DNA of 64,000 nt from assembly GCA_902771935.1 (NCBI GenBank), contig CACXYM010000001.1, forward strand, positions 55,242 through 119,241, in the 5' to 3' direction. A program made the position numbers and the translations under genes. The notes beneath the pieces were generated by a model, which was not told where the DNA came from, ran no database searches, and worked only from the letters and a program-made list of their open reading frames with translations. The stretch comes from an uncultured Bacteroidales bacterium. Its GTDB lineage: Bacteria; Bacteroidota; Bacteroidia; Bacteroidales; Paludibacteraceae. This document shows positions 7,586-15,585 of this stretch, one piece after another. How positions within the stretch are numbered: the stretch's first letter is position 1; every line of letters begins with the position of its first letter.

Positions 7586-9733
7586 TTATTTTATTCCGTC
7601 ACGTTTCAAGAGTGCATCAATCGTCGGTTCGCCGCCTCTGAAAGCACGGTAGAGATTCATCGGTTCGTCAGTACCGCCACGCTCAAGCACATTCTTACGC
7701 CATGCGTTTGCTGTCTTCTTGTCGAAAATAGAACCGCGCAGGTCACGTGCTGCTTGGAATTGTGCGAAAGCATCTGCATCCAGCAGTTCTGACCATTTAT
7801 AGCTATAATAACCGGCTGCATAACCACCTGAGAAGATATGTGTGAAAGCAGTCTCCATCTGAGTGCCTTCGATATTAGGCATCACACGTACACACTCCAT
7901 TGCTTCGTTTCCGAAGTCGATAACAGCTTGTTGTACGCTCTTTCCTTCTGGCACTACAAACGGCTCATGGAGAGTATGCCAAGCCATGTCCAGAAAACCG
8001 AAAGACAACTGGCGTACGCAACTATATGCTGCATGGTAGTTATTTGCAGCTTTGATGCGCTCAATAAGGCTGTCCGGCATAGCTTCGCCTGTCTCATAGT
8101 GCTTAGCAAAGGTATTAAGGAATTCTTTCTCACCAAGGAAGTTCTCATTGAATTGGGAAGGCAGTTCCACAAAGTCACGCGGCACATTCGTTCCCGATTG
8201 CGACGAGTACTGGCAGCGCGTGAGCATACCATGCAAGCCATGACCAAACTCATGCAAGAAAGTCTCTACTTCATCGTAAGTCAGTAACGCAGGTTTGGTC
8301 TCTGTCGCACGAGTGAAGTTCATCACATTGACGATATGCGGACGATGATCCTTGCGACCACACATATACTGCGGCTGGAAGTCATTCATCCATGCACCGC
8401 CACGTTTGCCATCACGTGGATGGAAATCGCTGTAGTATACGGCCAAATATTTGCCTTTTTCGTCAAATACCTCATAGGCAGAAACTTCGGGGTTATAAAC
8501 CTGAATATCTTTGTTCTCTACGAACTTAATGCCATAGAGCCGATTAGCCAGGCCAAAGACTCCTTGTTTAACACTTTCCAATTCAAAATATGGGCGAAGC
8601 ACATCGTCTGAGATGCTATATTTCGCATCTTGCAGTTTTTTGGAATAGAATGACCAGTCCCAAGGCTGAATCTCACCCTCAAAGCCAAGAGATTGCGCAT
8701 ATTCTTGCAGTTCTTGCACTTCTTTGCGGGCAGCAGGCATATATGCTTCGCGCAGTTCGTTGAGGAAATTCATAACATTCTCCTCGGTCTCGGCACAAGT
8801 CTTATGCAGCGATTTTTGCGCATAGTCCTCTTTGTCAAATAGTTTAGCCAGCGCAAGGCGGGTATTAGCTATATCAATGATATTCTGCGTGTTATCGAAC
8901 TCGCCACCAATACAACGGCTGTTATATGCCATGTATAATTCCTGACGCAGCGCACGATTTTCACAGTCCTTCATAACCGGAATATACGTTGTCGGTTTCA
9001 GGTCCAATAGCCAGCCTTTTAAGCCTTTGGCAGCAGCCTTTGCTTTGAGCATTGCTTTGGTATCATCATTCAAACCGGCAAGTTGTTTCTCATCCGTAAT
9101 GAGTTTAGTCCAAGCGTTGGTAGCCTTAAGTACATTTTGACCGTAGGTCAGCGTGAGCATAGACAAGCGCGCCGTCAATTCACGGTATTTTTCTTTTCCT
9201 GCTTCATCGAGGTTAGCGCCATTGTTAGCGAAAGACTCATACGTATCTTCCAAGAGCTTCATCTGATGAGGTTTGAGACGCAGATGGTCGCGTTGCTCGT
9301 ACACAGCCTTAATACGCTGGAACAAACTGTCATTCAGTATAATAGAAGTGCTGTACTCCGACATCATCGGAGAGAGTTGCACCTCAATTGCCTGCAATGA
9401 GTCATTCGTCTCAGAATGCGTCAGATTATAGAAACAACCGGCTACCATAGACAAGGTATGTCCTGCTTTCTCCAATGCCTCAATGGTATTCTTAAAAGTA
9501 GGTGTCTCTGGGTTACGAACAATCGCGTCTATGTCAGCGCGGCCTTGACGCAATGCCTCTTCAAAGGCGGGCATGTAGTCTGCTGCATGAATCTCGTTAA
9601 ATGGATACGTTCCGTGCGGAGTTGTCCAATTGGCGTAATCCAACAACGGATTATCGTTGTGTTCTACAGGAGCTTTGCTGGTGCAAGCTGCCATGGTGAT
9701 TGCGGCTAAAGCCATAATAATTACTTTTTTCAT
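7586..9733 (-). CDS. dcp: M3 family zinc metallopeptidase (peptidyl-dipeptidase Dcp-like), lipoprotein
   Basis: 715 residues. The N-terminus MKKVIIMALAAITMAACTSK has a lipobox (MAAC), so the enzyme should be anchored as a lipoprotein facing the periplasm. The zinc site HEFGH lies at residues 494-498, followed by GLHGMLTRC and the conserved FVELPSQFNENFL segment containing the downstream glutamate ligand region; the C-terminal SGGYAAGYYSYKWSELLDADAF signature is typical of Dcp/oligopeptidase A. Length agrees with the family (about 680-720). It removes dipeptides from peptide C-termini. The surface-protein gene upstream ends 19 bp before its start. A recognised Bacteroidota variant; only the physiological substrate is open. 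Confidence 0.93.
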   Translation of the reverse strand: MKKVIIMALAAITMAACTSKAPVEHNDNPLLDYANWTTPHGTYPFNEIHAADYMPAFEEALRQGRADIDAIVRNPETPTFKNTIEALEKAGHTLSMVAGCFYNLTHSETNDSLQAIEVQLSPMMSEYSTSIILNDSLFQRIKAVYEQRDHLRLKPHQMKLLEDTYESFANNGANLDEAGKEKYRELTARLSMLTLTYGQNVLKATNAWTKLITDEKQLAGLNDDTKAMLKAKAAAKGLKGWLLDLKPTTYIPVMKDCENRALRQELYMAYNSRCIGGEFDNTQNIIDIANTRLALAKLFDKEDYAQKSLHKTCAETEENVMNFLNELREAYMPAARKEVQELQEYAQSLGFEGEIQPWDWSFYSKKLQDAKYSISDDVLRPYFELESVKQGVFGLANRLYGIKFVENKDIQVYNPEVSAYEVFDEKGKYLAVYYSDFHPRDGKRGGAWMNDFQPQYMCGRKDHRPHIVNVMNFTRATETKPALLTYDEVETFLHEFGHGLHGMLTRCQYSSQSGTNVPRDFVELPSQFNENFLGEKEFLNTFAKHYETGEAMPDSLIERIKAANNYHAAYSCVRQLSFGFLDMAWHTLHEPFVVPEGKSVQQAVIDFGNEAMECVRVMPNIEGTQMETAFTHIFSGGYAAGYYSYKWSELLDADAFAQFQAARDLRGSIFDKKTANAWRKNVLERGGTDEPMNLYRAFRGGEPTIDALLKRDGIK

Positions 9734-9752
9734 TGTTTATCAATTTTGTTTA

Positions 9753-11087
9753 CTATTTCTGTTTTCCTCGTAGCAGATTGATGTCTCCGGATAGTTGATA
9801 TACTCCCAGATAGGCATCGTCGGAGTTCAGTTTGCCTTTCTCATACGCTTGGCGCGAGTGGTACGAAGCATTTTTGGCAGCATCGGTTCCTATGGCGCGA
9901 ATCACGTAGTAATAAGCACCTTCGGCGGCAGGACGCGAACCTATATTGCCATCCCATCCTTTGGACGGATCGGTGGACTCGTAAACCAATTTGCCCCAAC
10001 GATTATATACCCATATATGGTACTCGCGTAATGAACGATACAGCACGCGGAACTCGTCGTTCATACCATCACCATTCGGCGTAAACACATTGGGTACAAG
10101 CAGCTGCGACTCTTGAATAGAGACTTTGAACTCAGCGGAGTCCTTATCGCAGTCGCCTTCATCTGTATGACAGGGGCACTCCATATTAGCCACCGAATGC
10201 GTCACAGTGTAACCGCCAGGATTCATAAAAGTATATCGTACCGTCTCGTCATAACGCACTGCTTGCTCTTCGTTCCCGCGCATAATGCGCCAAGTGTAGA
10301 ATTGCACAGCAGGTGATGGGAAGGCCTCAAAGTAAACTTCCAACGGCGCCGAACGGCTTTCAAGTATTTTGGAATCTGTTGGTCTATCCACTTCATTCGA
10401 GCGTTCGCCTTCTTTGCCTCGTACGGTCACAGTTGCCATCGGATGCGACTTCACGGCGATAGGTTGCACTAAAGGCGATATCATGGAGTCTTGCGACACA
10501 CCTAATTGGTCACGCCATACGCTGTCGTACTGCACCACAAAATCCGTAGCCCGATAAAAAGCCGGAATATGGAGACGGTTATTTATCAACGTACCGGAAT
10601 AGACAACTGCCGAGTCTTGCCACATTGTTTCTCCCCAGCCGATATCGGTGTAGGAAACAGTTACTTTGCGGTTTAGCGTTTTAGTCACTCCGGCAGACGT
10701 GGTATATGTCATCCCCGGTGTAAGTGTGAGGATAGACTCACGGCAACGGGGTGTGACAGTCACTTTCAGCGGACCGGACTTGAGATATCGCAAGTAGGAA
10801 ATAACGGTAAAGTACTCTTTCACACCGGCTTCTTCCACATAATATGTGCCATCATCCGGAAAGAACACTTCTTGCCCGGTACTTATTGCCTTTCCGGACA
10901 AGTCGTATACAGTTGTCGAGCCATTGACTAGATGTAGCGCAATCTCGTCCTTAAAAAGCAATATTGTCTCTACGCCGTCATGTATCTCCACGGCAGGCCA
11001 AAGGCGTGCATTGGGTGTCTCCACAGGAAAAGCCCAACTACCTACGACCAAGCACAGACCTACTATGATTCCAAGTATTCTCTTCAC
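9753..11087 (-). CDS. T9SS type B surface protein with gliding-motility-associated C-terminal domain
   Basis: 444 residues starting with GTG (11087). Signal peptide MKRILGIIVGLCLVVGSWA. The middle has a PKD-like stretch (VYFEAFPSPAVQFYTWRI then YTFMNPGGYTVTHSV, about 255-305) and a Cys cluster (CPCHTDEGDCDKD). The C-terminus LVPNVFTPNGDGMNDEFRV, WVYNRWGKLVYES and GWDGN..AEGAYYYVI is the CHU_C / gliding motility C-terminal domain that directs export by the type IX system. After this domain there is an unusual extra tail of about 35 residues (ASYHSRQAYEKGKLNSDDAY... to LRGKQK). serA ends 3 bp upstream, an odd partner for a surface protein. Confidence 0.88.
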   Translation of the reverse strand: MKRILGIIVGLCLVVGSWAFPVETPNARLWPAVEIHDGVETILLFKDEIALHLVNGSTTVYDLSGKAISTGQEVFFPDDGTYYVEEAGVKEYFTVISYLRYLKSGPLKVTVTPRCRESILTLTPGMTYTTSAGVTKTLNRKVTVSYTDIGWGETMWQDSAVVYSGTLINNRLHIPAFYRATDFVVQYDSVWRDQLGVSQDSMISPLVQPIAVKSHPMATVTVRGKEGERSNEVDRPTDSKILESRSAPLEVYFEAFPSPAVQFYTWRIMRGNEEQAVRYDETVRYTFMNPGGYTVTHSVANMECPCHTDEGDCDKDSAEFKVSIQESQLLVPNVFTPNGDGMNDEFRVLYRSLREYHIWVYNRWGKLVYESTDPSKGWDGNIGSRPAAEGAYYYVIRAIGTDAAKNASYHSRQAYEKGKLNSDDAYLGVYQLSGDINLLRGKQK

Positions 11088-11090
11088 TTT

Positions 11091-12011
11091 CTACTTATTC
11101 ACTTGGAAGCGAGTATTGCCGTTCTGGATAAAGTCCACAATCTGTTTCGCCGCAGCGATTCCAGCGTTGATATTGGCTTCAGCAGTCTGCGCACCCATTT
11201 TCTTTGGTGTAGCGAAGTAGCGTCCTTCAAACAACGTCTTGAACTTAGCGTCCCCAATAGGCATAATATCCGTCACATACTTGATATCTTGACGTTCTTG
11301 CATCAGCGCAATCAGTCCTTCCTCGTCTATAACTTCCTTGCGGGCAGTATTCACTAACAAACCACCTTTAGGCATTAGACCTACCAAATCGTGATTGATA
11401 CTGTTCTTTGTTTCAGCTGTTGCAGGAATATGTAAGCTCACTACATCGCAAGTCTTATATAACTCCTCAGCGCTATGGAGCGGTTTCACGTTGGCAGCCG
11501 TCATAGCCTCGTCAGGACAATACGCATCGAAAGCATAGCACTCCATGCCGAATCCTTGCGCGATACGAGCCACGTTACGTCCTACGTTACCAAAAGCATG
11601 AATACCAAGTTTCTTGCCCTTCAGTTCAGTGCCGGAAGTGCCGTTATAGAAATTACGTACGGCATATACCATCAGGCCGAGTGCCAGTTCTGCTACGGCA
11701 TTACTATTCTGTCCCGGGGTGTTCATAGCCACCACCTTATGGGCAGTAGCCGCAGCGAGGTCTATATTGTCATACCCTGCACCGGCGCGGACTACTATCT
11801 TCAGTTGTTTGGCGGCATCCAGCACTTCTGCATCCACAATATCCGAACGGATAATGAGTGCATCTGCATCAGCTACTGCTTCTAATAACTGAGCTTTTTC
11901 TGTATATTTTTCAAGAAGTGCAAGTTCATAACCTGCTGCTTCCACCACTTCGCGAATGCCGTCAACGGCCACTTTAGCGAAGGGTTTTTCTGTTGCAACT
12001 AATACTTTCAT
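11091..12011 (-). CDS. serA: D-3-phosphoglycerate dehydrogenase, Bacteroidota type
   Basis: 306 residues from the ATG at 12011 (MKVLVATEKPF); an upstream in-frame ATG at 12098 would add 29 residues with no homology-like character and is rejected. It catalyses the first step of serine synthesis, oxidising 3-phosphoglycerate with NAD. Visible are VVRAGAGYDNIDLAAA, the Rossmann motif KLGIHAFGNVGRNVARI (about 145-161), LVNTARKEVIDEEGL with the substrate arginine, and TPKKMGAQTAEAN near the C-terminus, where the usual catalytic His of the family is replaced by Lys, as is common in the Bacteroidota form. There is no ACT regulatory domain. serC lies immediately upstream in the same operon. Confidence 0.92.
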   Translation of the reverse strand: MKVLVATEKPFAKVAVDGIREVVEAAGYELALLEKYTEKAQLLEAVADADALIIRSDIVDAEVLDAAKQLKIVVRAGAGYDNIDLAAATAHKVVAMNTPGQNSNAVAELALGLMVYAVRNFYNGTSGTELKGKKLGIHAFGNVGRNVARIAQGFGMECYAFDAYCPDEAMTAANVKPLHSAEELYKTCDVVSLHIPATAETKNSINHDLVGLMPKGGLLVNTARKEVIDEEGLIALMQERQDIKYVTDIMPIGDAKFKTLFEGRYFATPKKMGAQTAEANINAGIAAAKQIVDFIQNGNTRFQVNK

Positions 12012-12099
12012 AGGTTTAATCAATGTTGTGAATTCTATATTCTTATGTTTCGTGTGGTTGATTGGATGAGCCACAGGAATAAGATAAGAGAATCCCATG

Positions 12100-13179
12100 T
12101 TAATGCAGTTTTTCGTATTCTTTGATGCAATCTACGAGTGCTTGAACGCCTTCGATGTCCATTGCGTTGTAGCAGGAAGCACGGAAGCCGCCAACCAGAC
12201 GGTGACCTTTGATACCTACCATGCCACGCTCTGTTGCGAACTTGAAGAAGTCGTCTTGCAACTCCTCGTAGCCCGGTTTGAAGACGAAGCAGATGTTCAT
12301 GCGGCTGCGGTCCTCTTTCTTGGAGATCGTCGGCATAAAGATTTTCGACTCGTCAAGGCACTTATACAGCAGTTCAGCTTTTGCTTTGTTGCGGGCTTCA
12401 ATCCATTTCACACCACCGTTCTTCTTCAGCCAGCGAAGTGTCAGCACAGCCGTATAAACAGGCAGTACAGGAGGAGTATTGAACATTGAACCACCGTCTA
12501 TATGTGTCTGATAATTGAGCATTGTCGGGATATAACGGCTTACATGGCCAAGACATTCCTCTTTGATGATAACGAACGTCACACCGGCAGGAGCAAGGTT
12601 CTTTTGCGCACCACCATAAATGATGTCATATTGGCTCACGTCAATCGGACGGCTCAGAATATCGGAGCTCATATCAGCTACGAGGCGGACGTTACCTTTC
12701 TTCTTGTAAATCTCAGCCAACTTAGCATCGTTGATTTCCGTACCAAAAATGGTGTTATTGGTAGTGATATGGAAATAATCAGCATCTTGCGGTATCTCGT
12801 AGTCTGTTGGGATATCTGTTGTGCTGGCAGCCACTTCGACAGCCTCGCCGAAGCCTTTAGCCTCCTTAAGTGCTTTCTTTGACCAAACGCCAGTGTTCAG
12901 GTAGGCTGCTTTTTTCTCCATGAGGTTGAACGGCACCATGCAGAACTGCAGGCTGGCACCACCACCGAGGAAGAGCACGCGATAGCCTTCCGGCACATTC
13001 AGTAACTCTTTCATCAATGCTTCTGCCTCGTCCATAACAGGTTGGAAATACTTAGCACGGTGAGAAATCTCCAGTACGGACAGTCCTTCGCCTTGGAAGT
13101 CGATAACGGCTTCTGCTGTTTGTTTAATTACTTCTTGCGGCAGGATACTTGGGCCTGCGTTAAAGTTATACTTTTTCAT
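12100..13179 (-). CDS. serC: Phosphoserine aminotransferase
   Basis: 359 residues; PLP enzyme that converts 3-phosphohydroxypyruvate and glutamate to phosphoserine, the second step of serine synthesis. The N-terminus [17 protein letters not shown] is diagnostic. GGGASLQF (about residues 74-81) binds the phosphate of [16 protein letters not shown] (about 188-200) contains the Schiff-base lysine, and the C-terminal [19 protein letters not shown] binds substrate. Length matches the family (about 360). The gap to serA is 88 bp measured from the chosen serA start. Upstream there is a small hairpin (CCGGCGACTGTGCCGG, around 13211-13226) between it and the carboxyltransferase gene. Confidence 0.96.
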   Translation of the reverse strand: MKKYNFNAGPSILPQEVIKQTAEAVIDFQGEGLSVLEISHRAKYFQPVMDEAEALMKELLNVPEGYRVLFLGGGASLQFCMVPFNLMEKKAAYLNTGVWSKKALKEAKGFGEAVEVAASTTDIPTDYEIPQDADYFHITTNNTIFGTEINDAKLAEIYKKKGNVRLVADMSSDILSRPIDVSQYDIIYGGAQKNLAPAGVTFVIIKEECLGHVSRYIPTMLNYQTHIDGGSMFNTPPVLPVYTAVLTLRWLKKNGGVKWIEARNKAKAELLYKCLDESKIFMPTISKKEDRSRMNICFVFKPGYEELQDDFFKFATERGMVGIKGHRLVGGFRASCYNAMDIEGVQALVDCIKEYEKLH

Positions 13180-13226
13180 TGTATTGTGTAGATTATATTA
13201 ATTTCCGTCTCCGGCGACTGTGCCGG

Positions 13227-14870
13227 TTAATGTTGATATACTACATGTGACCATCTCCAAGCCGAGCGCATATTGCCTCCTGCAGGACGCACGATATGGA
13301 ATGGTGCATTATGACCGCTGAGGTAGAGTGCCATAGCGATAGCGGCCTCGTCGTTATTAGCCTGACTTGGAGCACTTGCGGCTACAGGCTGACTCGGAGC
13401 ATTAGCAGCAGCTTTGCGTTTGGCGAGATCATCCAGGAACTGCTCTTTTGCTTGTCCGGACTTGAACTCACGATATTGTTTCTCGTGCATCGCGAATTCA
13501 AACAACTCTTCGTCGTCTTGTCCACGGTCCCAGCCGTTTTCTTCCATCTCTTTGATGAAACGAGGTAACTCGTTCGGATAGAGAGCCTGTGGGTCGCCTG
13601 TGTAGAACTCAAAGCCTTTCTGCTCAGCGAGTTTAATAATCTCTGGAGCCAATTCGCCAGGAAGTTTACCGGACTTACCGAGAATCATACCCCACATCGC
13701 CGGATCCATTCGCGTGAACGGAGCTTCGTCCATCGATTTCGAGTACAGATTGAACAAGGCTGCATTCTTGACGTACTGACTGAACGGAGTAACCAAGCAT
13801 GGTGTACCGAGCATTGGCCAGATACGTTGTACTTCGTCGAACAACTCAACCAGCAACTCATCCTCTGTCAACTCTTTCTCGCCTTTCTTGCGCAGATTGG
13901 TGTTGATAGCGGCATGCATGCCTTTCAAATCTGCCATCAAAGAACCCATCATTCCTCCCGGCAGACCACAACCGACGAGCAGCGAGGTCATCAGGCTGTT
14001 CTTCGGATCAATCCAGTAGCCGAGGAAGTCATCGATAAAGGACTGCGTGAGGCTCCGTGCTTCCATGTAGGCTTTCATGTTGATATCTTTAACAAGGAAG
14101 CCCGCATCTTTGAGCATGGCTTGGATAGTGATCACATCCGGATGCACTTTTCCCCAGCTCAGCGGCTCCATGGCTACATCAAGCACGTCACCACCGGCTT
14201 TCGCCACTTCGAGCATCGAAGCGACCGAGAATCCCGGTCCGCAATGGCCGTGGTATTGGATGATGATATCAGGATGTTTCTCTTTGATAGCGGCTACGAT
14301 CTTGCCCAGACTTGCAGGGCGTCCGATACCTGCCATATCCTTCAAGCAGATCTCTTGAGCGCCGCCGGCTATTAGTTGCTCAGCGAGGTTGACGTAGTAC
14401 TCAACAGTATGCACTTTGGAGTACGTGATACACATCGTTGCCTGTGCGGTCATTCCTGCCTCTTTCGCCCACTTGATAGAAGGGATGATATTGCGCGGGT
14501 CGTTCAGTCCGCAGAAGATACGGGTGATATCGACACCTTGTGCGTGTTTCACTTTGTACATCAACTGACGCACATCTGCCGGCACAGGATTCATGCGCAA
14601 GGCATTGAGTCCGCGGTCAAGCATATGGGTCTTAATGCCCGCCTCGTTAAATGGTTTTGTGAACGTACGAACGGCCAGATTAGGATTCTCACCATAGAGC
14701 AGATTAACTTGCTCACTTGCGCCACCGTTTGTTTCTACTCGGTCAAAACAGCCCATGTCGATAATGACGGGAGCTATTTTGGCTAACTGATCTCTTCTTG
14801 GAACATACTTACCGCTTGACTGCCACATATCGCGGTATACAAGCGAAAACTGAACCTCTTTTTTACTCAT
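13227..14870 (-). CDS. Biotin-dependent carboxyltransferase subunit (oxaloacetate decarboxylase alpha / pyruvate carboxylase subunit B type) without biotinyl domain
   Basis: 547 residues. The N-terminal TIM barrel has SLVYRDMWQSSGKY, MGCFDRVETNGGAS, CGLNDPRN, CLKDMAGIGRPASL (metal-site region) and IQYHGHCGPGF (metal His-x-His). The C-terminal part MMGSLMADLKG, GTPCLVTPFSQYVKNAA and GKSGKLPGELAPE is the PYC/OADA domain. The protein ends in an Ala/Pro-rich linker (NAPSQPVAASAPSQ) and a short tail with no AMKM biotinylation motif, so it must use a carrier protein encoded elsewhere or within another complex. It is close to the stand-alone carboxyltransferase found in Bacteroides. It moves carboxyl groups between pyruvate/oxaloacetate and biotin in fermentative C4 metabolism. 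serC follows 47 bp downstream. Confidence 0.88.
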   Translation of the reverse strand: MSKKEVQFSLVYRDMWQSSGKYVPRRDQLAKIAPVIIDMGCFDRVETNGGASEQVNLLYGENPNLAVRTFTKPFNEAGIKTHMLDRGLNALRMNPVPADVRQLMYKVKHAQGVDITRIFCGLNDPRNIIPSIKWAKEAGMTAQATMCITYSKVHTVEYYVNLAEQLIAGGAQEICLKDMAGIGRPASLGKIVAAIKEKHPDIIIQYHGHCGPGFSVASMLEVAKAGGDVLDVAMEPLSWGKVHPDVITIQAMLKDAGFLVKDINMKAYMEARSLTQSFIDDFLGYWIDPKNSLMTSLLVGCGLPGGMMGSLMADLKGMHAAINTNLRKKGEKELTEDELLVELFDEVQRIWPMLGTPCLVTPFSQYVKNAALFNLYSKSMDEAPFTRMDPAMWGMILGKSGKLPGELAPEIIKLAEQKGFEFYTGDPQALYPNELPRFIKEMEENGWDRGQDDEELFEFAMHEKQYREFKSGQAKEQFLDDLAKRKAAANAPSQPVAASAPSQANNDEAAIAMALYLSGHNAPFHIVRPAGGNMRSAWRWSHVVYQH

Positions 14871-14892
14871 TTCGTATTTTTGTTTTTTAGTA

Positions 14893-15552
14893 TTATCGAA
14901 CTTCTGCGCCTAACAGATTAAATAACTTGCCGTCACGAACAATCAGCACTTGTCCGTCACGAACAACCTTCTGACTCGCCACTTCTCCACCTACACGTAC
15001 AGCGTCAATCGCCGATTCATCAATAGCAAAAATGTTCGGGTTGAAATTACTCCACTCGTCTGCTTTTGAATATTTCTCTATGGACTCTTTCGGCACATAG
15101 AGTTCTTGGCAGATAGCAAAAGCATAATCACCACATACAGGCGGCTCAACAGCGTGGCATGTCACTTTCTCCAAATTAGTATTGCCCGTAAACGCAGCCT
15201 CTCCAATCTCCTTTAGCGAAGCGGGAAACTCTAATTCTGTCAGTTTTTTGCATCCGGCGAAAGCGCTGTTGCCGATTTTCTCCAGTGTAGCAGGGAATGA
15301 TACACTCGTCATCTCATCGTCGTACATAAAAGCTCCTTGAGCTATACCGGTAACGGTATAAGGAACCGAATTATACTCTACCTTAGAAGGAATGATCAAC
15401 TCTCCTGAGATAGTCGATACAGCACCATTTACTTCTGCCGTCATGGTGGAGGACGTAAGGATGTACTCCAGGTCACCTATTGTTACAGGTTCTGCGCACA
15501 TAGCAATGCCACTTATGGCCAATGCGATAAAAGAGATAATAGTTTTTTTCAT
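14893..15552 (-). CDS. Secreted BspA-like leucine-rich repeat protein with short shared C-terminal tail
   Basis: 219 residues with a signal peptide (MKKTIISFIALAISGIAMCA). Residues about 75-145 contain LRR_5/BspA repeats (YTVTGIAQGAFMYDDEMTSV, LEKIGNSAFAGCKKLTELEF, LKEIGEAAFTGNTNLEKV). After VYVP-like LYVPKESIEKYSKADEW the protein ends in AIDAVRVGGEVASQKVVRDG...DGKLFNLLGAEVR; the same type of tail ends the proteins at 15586-18294 and 48568-49938. It is probably a cell-surface or extracellular protein. The carboxyltransferase gene lies 22 bp downstream and another secreted protein gene 33 bp upstream. Confidence 0.85.
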   Translation of the reverse strand: MKKTIISFIALAISGIAMCAEPVTIGDLEYILTSSTMTAEVNGAVSTISGELIIPSKVEYNSVPYTVTGIAQGAFMYDDEMTSVSFPATLEKIGNSAFAGCKKLTELEFPASLKEIGEAAFTGNTNLEKVTCHAVEPPVCGDYAFAICQELYVPKESIEKYSKADEWSNFNPNIFAIDESAIDAVRVGGEVASQKVVRDGQVLIVRDGKLFNLLGAEVR

Positions 15553-15585
15553 ATTTATGAAGATTTATGTTTGTTTCTTTTCAAA

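Noticed and set aside
12012-12098. N-terminal extension of SerA
   Set aside because: The 29 extra residues precede the conserved MKVLVATEKPF start and lie in the intergenic gap to serC.
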